DNA from: an uncultured Planctomycetaceae bacterium
GTDB taxonomy: Bacteria > Planctomycetota > Planctomycetia > Pirellulales > UBA1268
Direction of reading: 5' to 3'
Length of the DNA stretch: 24,707 bases
Assembly (NCBI GenBank): GCA_937926325.1
Contig: CALAZQ010000285.1
Location: 1 to 24,707 of the forward strand
Shown here: positions 1-6,669 of the stretch, piece after piece
How positions within the stretch are numbered: position 1 is the first letter of the stretch
How the letters are laid out: each line of letters opens with the position of its first letter
Program-made: the position numbers and the translations under genes
The notes under the pieces: generated by a model
Told to the model about the DNA's origin: nothing
The model's input: the letters and a program-made list of their open reading frames with translations, nothing else
The model's database searches: none

Positions 1-153
1 GACCTGCTGGAGCTCAGTCACAAGAGTTGCCTGTCCGGTCGCTTCCGCTCCCGGCGTTCGCAGGGCACTGAAACGAGACGAGGCGGAGGACTGGCCGCTG
101 CCGGCTGGCCGGTCTGCTACACTCGCGAGAGACTTTCTGCCTGGGAGGACGCC
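1..153. other. Upstream region, possibly the 3' end of a preceding gene
   Basis: No complete gene fits here. Frame 3 is open from the window edge to a TGA at 69-71, so a preceding + strand gene could end there, but about 22 codons are too few to identify it. Frame 1 is open from base 1 into the first CDS, but the ribosome binding site at 143-148 and the family-like N-terminus place that gene's start at 154. A weak TACACT hexamer at 118-123 resembles a -10 box but has no good -35 partner. Confidence 0.3.
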
Positions 154-585
154 ATGCCCCTTGTTGATCCCGCCCACCCGCTTGCCGACCTGCTCGAGCG
201 GGATGAACGCTACAGCCTCGATGCCTACCTGTTCATCCTCGAGGCGTTGTCCTTCGCCCAGGATTCCCTGGGAATGGGGGAATGTCAGCAGGTGGGGAGC
301 AAGCGAGCGAGCAAGAAGAAGAGCGAGCGGCACGTCACCGGTCAGGAACTCTGTGAGGCGGCCCGCCGGTATGCCCAGCAGCAGTACGGCTATCTGGCCG
401 CCACGGTGCTGTCCTCTTGGGGGGTGCGGGAAACGGCCGACTTCGGTGAGATCGTTTTCAACATGATCGAAGTTGGCCAGATGCGGAAAACCAGTCGCGA
501 TCGCCGCGAGGACTTCCATGGGGTGTATGCCTTTGAGGAGGCCTTCGTTCGTGATCTGGTCTTCGCCATTCCGGATGCCTGCTGA
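154..585 (+). CDS. Minf_1886 family conserved protein of unknown function
   Basis: This 143-residue soluble protein matches my recollection of the Minf_1886 family, conserved in Planctomycetes and Verrucomicrobia and without a known function. The recognisable core is RHVTGQEL (around residues 59-67), then AARRYAQQQYG, then SWGVRETADFGEIVFNMIE, then the ending REDF..VYAFEEAF. There is no signal peptide or membrane segment, so it is probably cytoplasmic. The ATG at 154 is chosen because GGGAGG at 143-148 lies five bases upstream, although the frame is open further back. It is followed after 21 bases by a tiny membrane ORF and then a membrane protein, all on the same strand, so they may share a transcript. 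The basic stretch SKRASKKKSER (around 49-58) looks like a linker insertion before the conserved core. The family assignment is fairly secure; the function is not known. Confidence 0.8.
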   Translation: MPLVDPAHPLADLLERDERYSLDAYLFILEALSFAQDSLGMGECQQVGSKRASKKKSERHVTGQELCEAARRYAQQQYGYLAATVLSSWGVRETADFGEIVFNMIEVGQMRKTSRDRREDFHGVYAFEEAFVRDLVFAIPDAC

Positions 586-606
586 GTTCGGATTGCGAGG
601 CTGGGT

Positions 607-702
607 GTGACATCTGCCGGACACCGTCCCTTTCTGGTTGTTGCCGTGCTGGTGGAAGTGGTGTGGCTTGCCGGTCTTGTCTGGCTGGCGTGGCAGGGCT
701 GA
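607..702 (+). CDS. Small single-span membrane protein (31 aa), hypothetical
   Basis: A GTG at 607 opens a 31-codon frame ending in TGA at 700-702. The product starts MTSAGHRPF and continues as one uninterrupted hydrophobic helix (about residues 9-29) containing V/L/A residues, one Glu and three Trp, then ends in QG. GAGG at 597-600 sits six bases before the GTG, which is good spacing. It lies 21 bases after the Minf_1886-family stop and 31 bases before the next membrane protein, which itself has no evident ribosome binding site, so coupling of the downstream gene to this ORF is plausible. No homologue can be named from sequence alone. Chance is possible for so short a frame; the evidence is the ribosome binding site, the clean transmembrane pattern and the snug fit between neighbours. 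Confidence 0.45.
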   Translation: MTSAGHRPFLVVAVLVEVVWLAGLVWLAWQG

Positions 703-733
703 CGGCGGCCCGAGTGACAGAACCTTCAGATTC

Positions 734-1372
734 ATGCTGGCGATGAACATCTGGCTCGACCGTCTGCCGCTCTGGGTGGCCCTCGTGCCGCTGGCGGTCT
801 ACTGCTGCGTGCTCGGCGGGCTGCAGTTGCGGCGGCGGCCGCTGGTCGTCTCGGGTGCCTGGGACGGGCTGCTGCTGGCCCTCGGGCTGGCTGGGCTGGT
901 GGCGATCGGTCCGCTCGCTGCCGTGCAGCCGCTGCTGGGTGGTTCGCCGTGGAGTGAGGTCGTGCTCCTGCTGTTGTACGCCCTGGTGGTGGCCGTCTGC
1001 ATTCTCTTCGCTCGGCCCCGGCTGCTGGTTTACAACGCGACGATCGAACAGGTGCGGCCGCTTGTCGCCGAAACGGTGGCGGCGATCGATCCCGCAGCCC
1101 GCTGGGCGGGTGAAAGCGTTGCGTTGCCCTCTCTCGGCCTGCAGGCCCACATCGAGGCGAATGGGCCATTGCGGACCGTCAGCCTCGTCGTCCTCCGGAA
1201 TGAGGCCACCGCCGACGGCTGGAGCGACCTCAGCCGCCGGGTGCGACGGGCCGTTCGCCGGTTGCGGGTGCGGCCCAGTCCGGTCGGCGGCGGGCTGCTG
1301 GCAGTTGGTGGACTGTTGCTGATCGTGGCCGCCGGCCTTGCCCTCGGCTGGGGGCCGGCAGTGGTCCGGTGA
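734..1372 (+). CDS. Hypothetical four-span membrane protein
   Basis: The frame gives 212 residues from the ATG at 734 (MLAMNIW); a second ATG at 743 would give 209. An upstream in-frame start at 638 would add a Trp- and Arg-rich stretch overlapping the small ORF and looks non-native. Three hydrophobic helices occupy roughly residues 10-28, 38-62 and 68-90. A soluble domain of about 90 residues follows (ARPRLLVYNA... to the Arg-rich RRVRRAVRRLRVRP), and a last helix lies near the C-terminus (LLAVGGLLLIVAAGLALGW). The basic stretch just before the last helix suggests a cytoplasmic location by the positive-inside rule. I do not recognise the family. It sits 54 bases upstream of pckA on the same strand, but nothing shows that the two act together. 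No clear ribosome binding site precedes 734. Confidence 0.6.
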   Translation: MLAMNIWLDRLPLWVALVPLAVYCCVLGGLQLRRRPLVVSGAWDGLLLALGLAGLVAIGPLAAVQPLLGGSPWSEVVLLLLYALVVAVCILFARPRLLVYNATIEQVRPLVAETVAAIDPAARWAGESVALPSLGLQAHIEANGPLRTVSLVVLRNEATADGWSDLSRRVRRAVRRLRVRPSPVGGGLLAVGGLLLIVAAGLALGWGPAVVR

Positions 1373-1426
1373 GTTCGCCATAATCGGGTGCCAGCCATTC
1401 GAGGTCATTCACCGCGAGAGACAATC

Positions 1427-3010
1427 ATGCCAATTCATGTCGATCTGAGCCCTCAAGAAATCACGGTGCCGGTTGTGGTCCGCAACGCCTCGCCGGCCCG
1501 GCTCTATGAGGATGCGGTCACCCGGGAGCGGGCTGGAATCGTTTCCAGCGGTGCCATTGCCATTCGCTCCGGGGCCAAGACCGGCCGCAGCCCGAAGGAC
1601 AAGCATGTGGTGCGGCATCCCGAGAGCGAGCGGGAAGTCTGGTGGGGATCGGTCAATCATCCGATCGATGAGCACACCTTTCTGCTCAACCGCCAGCGGG
1701 CGATCGACTATCTCAATACCCGCGACCAGATCTACGTCTTTGACGGCTTTGCCGGCTGGGACCCCGCCTGTCGGTTGAAGGTGCGGGTGATCTGCAGCCG
1801 GGCCTACCATGCCCTGTTCATGCAGAACATGCTGATCCGGCCCAGCCTCGATGAACTGGAGCGGTTCGGCCATCCCGATTACGTGATCTACAACGCGGGA
1901 CAGTTTCCCGCCAATCCGCTGACAGCCCAGATGACCAGCCGGACCAGTATCGACCTGTCGCTGGAACGGGGTGAGCAGGTGATCCTCGGGACTGAGTACG
2001 CCGGCGAGATGAAGAAGGGTGTCTTCTCGTTGATGCACTGGCTGCTGCCGGCGCGGGGCATTCTGTCGATGCACTGCTCTGCCAACGAGGGGCCGGCGGG
2101 CGATGTCTCACTGTTCTTCGGCCTCTCCGGCACCGGCAAGACGACCCTTTCAGCCGATCCGGCCCGGCGGCTGATCGGGGACGACGAGCATGGCTGGGGT
2201 GATGCCGGCGTCTTCAACATTGAAGGCGGCTGCTACGCCAAGTGCATTCACCTCTCACCCGAGCAGGAGCCAGAGATCTATCGGGCGATTCGATTCGGCT
2301 CGGTGCTCGAAAATGTGGTCTACGATCCGGCCACCCGTGAGGTTGACTTTGAATCGACCGCCATCACCGAGAACACCCGGGCCGCCTATCCGATCGAGCA
2401 CATCGAGAATGCCCGCCCGCCCTGCACGGCCGGGCACCCCCGGCATGTGATCTTCCTCACCTGCGATGCCTCCGGGGTGCTGCCGCCGGTCAGCCGACTG
2501 TCGCGGGAACAGGCGATGTATCACTTCCTGTCGGGCTATACCGCCCGAGTAGCCGGTACGGAGGTGGGAATCTTCGAGCCCCAGCTTGCCTTCTCGGCCT
2601 GCTTCAGTGCGGCCTTCCTGCTGCGGCATCCCGCGGTCTATGCCCGGCTGCTGGCGGAAAAGCTCGAGCGGCACGGCACCCGGGTCTGGCTGATCAACAC
2701 CGGTTGGACCGGTGGTGGATATGGCGTCGGCAAACGCATCGAGTTGGCGGTAACGCGGCGGATCATCGACGCCATCCACGCTGGGGCGGTCGATCATGCA
2801 GCCGTTGAGACCGATCCGATTTTTGGTCTGGCGGCAGTCAGTGCGGTGCCGGGGGTTCCGGCCGATGTGCTCGTTCCCCGTCGCGCCTGGGCCGACCCGG
2901 CTGCCTGGGAGGGGGCCGCCCGCCAGCTTGCGGGCCAGTTGCGGGAGAACTTTGGGACGTACGCGGCTGAGGCTGGCCCCGACGTCGTGGCGGCTGGTCC
3001 GCCCGGCTGA
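1427..3010 (+). CDS. pckA: Phosphoenolpyruvate carboxykinase (ATP)
   Basis: ATP-type PEP carboxykinase converts oxaloacetate plus ATP to phosphoenolpyruvate, CO2 and ADP, the entry step of gluconeogenesis, in the cytoplasm. The 527-residue length from the ATG at 1427 is normal for the family. The nucleotide loop GLSGTGKTTLS begins at residue 232, with Lys238 as the P-loop lysine. The second kinase motif with metal-binding acids, IGDDEHGWGD, has Asp252/Asp253. Other hallmarks are GAKTGRSPKDKHVV near the N-terminus, RAYHALFMQNMLIRP, and NTGWTGGGYGVGKR in the C-terminal half. The ATG at 1427 is preferred over the in-frame GTG at 1388, which would add 13 unrelated residues; GAGAG at 1416-1420 is a modest ribosome binding site for it. 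A likely terminator overlaps its stop codon. No defect is visible. Confidence 0.97.
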   Translation: MPIHVDLSPQEITVPVVVRNASPARLYEDAVTRERAGIVSSGAIAIRSGAKTGRSPKDKHVVRHPESEREVWWGSVNHPIDEHTFLLNRQRAIDYLNTRDQIYVFDGFAGWDPACRLKVRVICSRAYHALFMQNMLIRPSLDELERFGHPDYVIYNAGQFPANPLTAQMTSRTSIDLSLERGEQVILGTEYAGEMKKGVFSLMHWLLPARGILSMHCSANEGPAGDVSLFFGLSGTGKTTLSADPARRLIGDDEHGWGDAGVFNIEGGCYAKCIHLSPEQEPEIYRAIRFGSVLENVVYDPATREVDFESTAITENTRAAYPIEHIENARPPCTAGHPRHVIFLTCDASGVLPPVSRLSREQAMYHFLSGYTARVAGTEVGIFEPQLAFSACFSAAFLLRHPAVYARLLAEKLERHGTRVWLINTGWTGGGYGVGKRIELAVTRRIIDAIHAGAVDHAAVETDPIFGLAAVSAVPGVPADVLVPRRAWADPAAWEGAARQLAGQLRENFGTYAAEAGPDVVAAGPPG

Positions 3011-3040
3011 CCGAGGTGGTTGCCAGCCCCGGATTTTTTT
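3003..3040 (+). terminator. Putative intrinsic terminator of pckA
   Basis: GGCTG (3005-3009) pairs with CAGCC (3024-3028) and can be strengthened by CCGG at 3003-3006 pairing with CCGG at 3029-3032 across a two-base bulge. Inside the loop, ACC and GGT can pair. A run of seven T (3034-3040) follows within one or two bases. The pckA stop codon (3008-3010) is part of the left arm. This is the only good hairpin plus T-tract I found in the window. Confidence 0.5.
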
Positions 3041-3066
3041 GACAGCGGGCCCGTCCGGTCTATAGC
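3039..3066 (+). promoter_or_regulatory. Sigma70-type promoter for the glutathione peroxidase gene
   Basis: A perfect TTGACA at 3039-3044 is separated by 16 bases from TATAGC at 3061-3066 (four of six consensus bases). Transcription would start near 3073, giving a leader of about 105 bases before the ATG at 3178. The -35 box begins in the last bases of the T-tract that ends pckA, so terminator and promoter are back to back. This supports independent control of the peroxidase. Confidence 0.5.
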
Positions 3067-3177
3067 TTCAATGTTGTACGAAGTGGTCGGCCGGCTATCG
3101 CGGGGTGTCACCGCGATCAGGTCGCCTGGCTGAACCGGCCGCCAGTTTTCGGTGGCTGCGTTTGAGGAGAAACACCA

Positions 3178-3747
3178 ATGGTTTCGCTTTCGCTGACGAA
3201 GTTCATCTGCTGCTGCCTGGTGGCGGCTGGCATGCTTGCCCTTTCGGCTGCCGGTGAAGCGGCCAGCCCGCTGACCGGGACGGTGAAGCGAATCGATGGC
3301 AAAGAGCAGGATCTCGCGGCTTACAAAGGCAAGGTGGTGCTGATCGTCAATGTCGCCAGCCAGTGCGGCTACACCCGGCAGTATGCCGGGCTGCAAAAGC
3401 TCTTTGACACCTATAAGGACAAGGGCCTGGTGATCCTCGGTTTTCCGGCCAATGACTTTGGTGCCCAGGAGCCCGGCACCGACCTGGAGATTGCCAACTT
3501 CTGCTCGTCCCAGTACGGCGTGACCTTCGACATGTTCTCGAAGATCACGGTCAAGGGGCCGAACAAGGCCAAGCTGTATGAAATCCTGACCGAATCGGCT
3601 ACGCCAGCGGGTGAGGTGGGCTGGAACTTCGAAAAGTTCTTGATCGGTCGTGATGGCGAGATCATCGGCCGCTACAAGTCGGGCGTCGCCCCCGAGGATC
3701 CCAAGCTGATCGCCGCCATTGAGGCGGCGGTCGCTCAGCAGCAATAG
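3178..3747 (+). CDS. Exported glutathione peroxidase family thiol peroxidase
   Basis: This 189-residue protein reduces hydrogen peroxide or organic hydroperoxides using thiol reductants. An N-terminal hydrophobic signal (about residues 9-25, ending SAAGEAAS) predicts export across the cytoplasmic membrane. The GPx fold follows. The peroxidatic residue is Cys63 in VASQCGYT, encoded by TGC rather than a selenocysteine TGA. Gln97 in FGAQEPG and Trp149-Asn150 in GWNFEKF complete the catalytic set. The Cys found in many family members at FPCNQF is Ala here (FPAND). Cys109 in NFCSSQYGVTF sits where thioredoxin-dependent GPx enzymes carry the resolving cysteine, so a thioredoxin-like reductant is more likely than glutathione (inference from the family). 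GAGGAG at 3164-3169 supports the ATG at 3178. It converges with the glycosyltransferase gene 40 bases downstream and has its own likely promoter. Confidence 0.93.
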   Translation: MVSLSLTKFICCCLVAAGMLALSAAGEAASPLTGTVKRIDGKEQDLAAYKGKVVLIVNVASQCGYTRQYAGLQKLFDTYKDKGLVILGFPANDFGAQEPGTDLEIANFCSSQYGVTFDMFSKITVKGPNKAKLYEILTESATPAGEVGWNFEKFLIGRDGEIIGRYKSGVAPEDPKLIAAIEAAVAQQQ

Positions 3748-3787
3748 CCTGCCGTGCAGCTGGCCATGGGGTCGGGTTCACAGTGAC

Positions 3788-4816
3788 TTACGCGGCATCA
3801 CTCCGGTGAAACTCCCTCGCATCACCGAGTGCCGTGCCATTGGTCTCCCTGGCGATCACCCGCCTGATGACGTACGGCGGACGGCCCTGCGTCTCGCGGT
3901 AGCCGCGGACGACATATTCCCCAACCAGGGCGATGGCAGCCGTCTGCACGGCTGCGAACAGTCCGACAACTGCCAGCACGGCTGGCAATGATGCGGCTTG
4001 CTGGCCGGAGCCGGCAATTGTGGTGAACAGCCCGGTAAGGCCGAACAGCGCGAGAATGCCTGCCGCCAGCCAGGTCAGTCGCAGCGGCTTGTCAGACGAG
4101 AGGATCACCGCATCGGCCGCCAGGGCCAGCAGTTTGCGGGGTGAGTACTTGGTCTCGCCTGCTGGCCGGGCCTCACGGTCGTACCAGACCGGTTCGTGAC
4201 GAAAGCCGGCCCAGGGGACGAGATTGCGAAGGTAGCGACGTTTCTCGGGCAGGCTGCAGACCGCATCGATGACGGCCCGGTCACACAGCTTGAAGTCGCC
4301 GGTGTCGATCGGCATCGGGTAGGGCATCAGGCTGGCGAAGAACCGGTGGAAGAGGCTGGCCGTGATGAGCTTGAAGGCGGTCTCCCCCTCCCGCCGCCGC
4401 CGCCGGCCATAGGCGACATCGATGCCATCTCGCCAGCGGTCCACCATCTCAGGGATGACCTCCGGCGGATCCTGTAGGTCGGCATCGATGATCACCACGG
4501 CATCGCCGCGGGCCTGCTCCAGCCCCGCCGACATGGCCGCCTGCTGGCCAAAGTTGCGGGAGAGTTCCAGCACCGTTACCCGGGGGTCTGCCGCCGCGAT
4601 CCGGTGCAGCCGGTCGAGCGTCTGATCTCGGCTGCCATCGTCGATGTAGATCATCTCCAGCGGCATGCCGACAGCCGAAGCGATGCCGCAGAGACGGGTG
4701 TGGGTCGCCTCGACCACCGCCTCTTCGTTGTGGCAGGGGACGATGATCGACAACAGCCGCTGGCGGGGGCGGACGAGCGAGCTGGCAGACTGGCGGAGCG
4801 AGGGGGGTGGGCTCAT
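3788..4816 (-). CDS. Polyprenyl-phosphate sugar synthase, GT2 family (GtrB/DPM1/ArnC type)
   Basis: This 342-residue GT2 enzyme is expected to move a sugar from a nucleotide sugar onto undecaprenyl (polyprenyl) phosphate at the inner face of the cytoplasmic membrane. The GT-A domain runs from about residue 21 (LLSIIVPCHNEE) and carries IDDGSRDQT (58-66), SRNFGQQAAMSAG (86-98) and the metal-binding DADLQDPPE (111-119), followed by IDTGDFKLCDR. Two C-terminal membrane helices (roughly 245-270 and 278-303) and the family ending RPPYVIRR are typical of GtrB-like proteins. Its ATG overlaps the stop of the upstream ArnT-like gene (ATGA, 4813-4816), so translation is probably coupled. Last gene of the three-gene minus-strand operon, it would make the lipid-linked donor for the two transferases before it. 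The sugar cannot be read from sequence. The last 20 residues beyond RRVIA look non-conserved. Confidence 0.9.
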   Translation of the reverse strand: MSPPPSLRQSASSLVRPRQRLLSIIVPCHNEEAVVEATHTRLCGIASAVGMPLEMIYIDDGSRDQTLDRLHRIAAADPRVTVLELSRNFGQQAAMSAGLEQARGDAVVIIDADLQDPPEVIPEMVDRWRDGIDVAYGRRRRREGETAFKLITASLFHRFFASLMPYPMPIDTGDFKLCDRAVIDAVCSLPEKRRYLRNLVPWAGFRHEPVWYDREARPAGETKYSPRKLLALAADAVILSSDKPLRLTWLAAGILALFGLTGLFTTIAGSGQQAASLPAVLAVVGLFAAVQTAAIALVGEYVVRGYRETQGRPPYVIRRVIARETNGTALGDAREFHRSDAA

Positions 4817-6669
4817 CGGGTCAGGCTCCCGGTCGCGGCGGTCCGTGGGCTCGTTTCCCCGGTCGGGTCGGTGGTGCCGACCAGCAGGAAATCTCGCTTC
4901 TTGAACAGCGGGCGGGTACGGCCGACAACGCCGGTTCCGCGGGGGAGGCCGGCGGCGAGTTCAGCGAAGTGATCCTCGGGCACGATCACCACGGCATCCG
5001 CACCCGATGCCAGAAATGCCGCTGCGGCAGCTGTCTGGCCCGGCTGCCATTGGGTCACCAGGCCCCGGGAGTAGTAGACAATGTTGGGTGTCAGCTGCGG
5101 GTAGACACCGACGCGGGCGGTCCCGCCGGCATGGGTATGGGCTTCATCGAGCAGCCCGGGCAGCGTGTTGGCCCGGCTGATCCAGCCAGCGGCCGGTCCG
5201 ACAGCGAGGCCTGAATAGACAAGGCCGATGCCGGCCATCACGGCCACCGCCCGGGCCGGCTGGAGCCGGGCTGACCAGGCAAGCCAGCATGCCCCTGCCA
5301 GCGGAATCAGGCCCACTGCCGCCGCCAACTCACTGCCGGTGAGCCCGAAGAAGGTGGCGACAAGTACGGTAGCGGCCGTGGCGATGCCGCCAAAGGCGAG
5401 CCCGCCGATGCCGAGGGCCAGCCAGCGGGGAAAGGGCCAACTGGGCTGCCGGGCCGCTTCGACAGCCAGTGCCGCTACCAGCATCGCTGCCGCCGGGTAG
5501 GCGGGCATGATGTAATTGGGAAGCTTGGTGGCGGCCAGTGAAAACCCGCCGACCCAGACCGCCATCCAAAAGAGGATCAGCCCATAGCACCGCAGCGTCT
5601 GGGAATCGGAAGAGACAGCCATACCAGTCCGCCAGCTCCGCCAGAGGCGTCCGGCAGCAACGACGACCGCCAGCGGCAGAAAGCAGCTCCAGGGGTAGAA
5701 GCCAATAAGCATCGTCAGCGGGTGAAACAGCGGGCCGCCGGAGTGGCGTTCCATCGGGGCCACGAAGCGGCCGACGTTGTGCACAAAGAAGAAGCCGGCC
5801 GGCCAGGCCCAGTCGGTGCGGAGGCCGACGGCGATGTACCAGGGCGCGGCCACCGCCAGCATGGCGACGGTGACCGACAGCAGTCGCACCTGTCGCATGG
5901 TCTGCCATGCTGCTGGCAGGCCCGCCCGGAAAAAGTGTTGAACCAGTCCGGCGGCCTGGCCGCGGAGGCTCTGCTGCACCGGATTGATCTGCTCGGGCTT
6001 TTCCAGCAGCGTGTTGAGCCAGGTCCAGCCGAGGACGACCACGATCGGGCCGACAAACCCGATCGGTCCTTTGCAGAGCACGGCCAGCCCGAACAGGCCG
6101 CCGGCCAACAGGGCCCGGGTGAGGCTGATGGCGGACCGGGTAATGGGCTGGGTTGAGTCTCCCGCCGCTGCCGCGGTCAATCGGCGGTCGGGCAGGAACG
6201 GCTCAACGAGGAGCAGGCTGCCCCAGGTCGTCAACGCCACCAGGATGGCATCAGGGGTGGCGGCGTGGGCCTCGATGGCCACGAGCAGGCAGCCGAGGTA
6301 GGCCAGGGCCGCGGTGACGCCGGTGGCCGGATTGAACCAGCGGCTGCCGGCCCGCAACAGGGCCAGTGCCGTCAGCAGCGCGGCGATCGCCGATGGCAGC
6401 CGGGCAGCGAATTCAGTGAAGCCAAAGGCAGAAAAACCGAGGGCCATGCACCAGTGCATCAGCACCGGCTTATCGACCGCCAGTTCGCCGTTGAAGATCG
6501 GCACCACCCAGTCACCACTTTCCACCATGGTGCGGGCGATGGCGGCAAACCGGGGCTCGTCCTCGTCCCAGAAGGGCATGGCTACAAACCCGGCTGCCAG
6601 CGCAGCTGTGCCGAGGGCAATAACCAGCAGCCGGGGGCGGCGGTCAATGAGTGAGTGCAGGGGCAACAT
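4813..6669 (-). CDS. ArnT/PMT-like membrane glycosyltransferase (GT39-like), copy 1
   Basis: This 618-residue polytopic protein belongs to the ArnT/PMT superfamily, which transfers sugars from polyprenyl-phosphate donors to acceptors (lipid A, proteins or glycans) on the outer side of the membrane. After a first helix comes DEDEPR (35-40), the catalytic acidic motif in the first extracytoplasmic loop, then GDWVVPIFNGELAVDKP. Further motifs are HAATPDAIL, HNVGRFVAPMERH (His297 onward, the loop before a membrane segment), and TKLPNYIMPAYP with Lys382, close to the ArnT family signature. About a dozen hydrophobic helices are visible, then a soluble C-terminal domain from about residue 510 (ARVGVYPQLTPNIVYYSRG). 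Its ATG shares one base with the preceding gene's stop (TGATG, 6667-6671), and its own stop overlaps the GtrB-like start. The acceptor and sugar are unknown. It could be an ArnT for lipid A or a protein O-glycosyltransferase. Confidence 0.88.
   Translation of the reverse strand: MLPLHSLIDRRPRLLVIALGTAALAAGFVAMPFWDEDEPRFAAIARTMVESGDWVVPIFNGELAVDKPVLMHWCMALGFSAFGFTEFAARLPSAIAALLTALALLRAGSRWFNPATGVTAALAYLGCLLVAIEAHAATPDAILVALTTWGSLLLVEPFLPDRRLTAAAAGDSTQPITRSAISLTRALLAGGLFGLAVLCKGPIGFVGPIVVVLGWTWLNTLLEKPEQINPVQQSLRGQAAGLVQHFFRAGLPAAWQTMRQVRLLSVTVAMLAVAAPWYIAVGLRTDWAWPAGFFFVHNVGRFVAPMERHSGGPLFHPLTMLIGFYPWSCFLPLAVVVAAGRLWRSWRTGMAVSSDSQTLRCYGLILFWMAVWVGGFSLAATKLPNYIMPAYPAAAMLVAALAVEAARQPSWPFPRWLALGIGGLAFGGIATAATVLVATFFGLTGSELAAAVGLIPLAGACWLAWSARLQPARAVAVMAGIGLVYSGLAVGPAAGWISRANTLPGLLDEAHTHAGGTARVGVYPQLTPNIVYYSRGLVTQWQPGQTAAAAAFLASGADAVVIVPEDHFAELAAGLPRGTGVVGRTRPLFKKRDFLLVGTTDPTGETSPRTAATGSLTR

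Noticed and set aside
1379..1384. CATAAT as a -10 box for pckA
   Set aside because: No acceptable -35 at 15-19 bases upstream.
458..1408. Minus-strand 316-codon open frame
   Set aside because: Antisense to the membrane protein and pckA start; Pro/Arg/Gln/His-rich composition typical of shadow frames in GC-rich genes.
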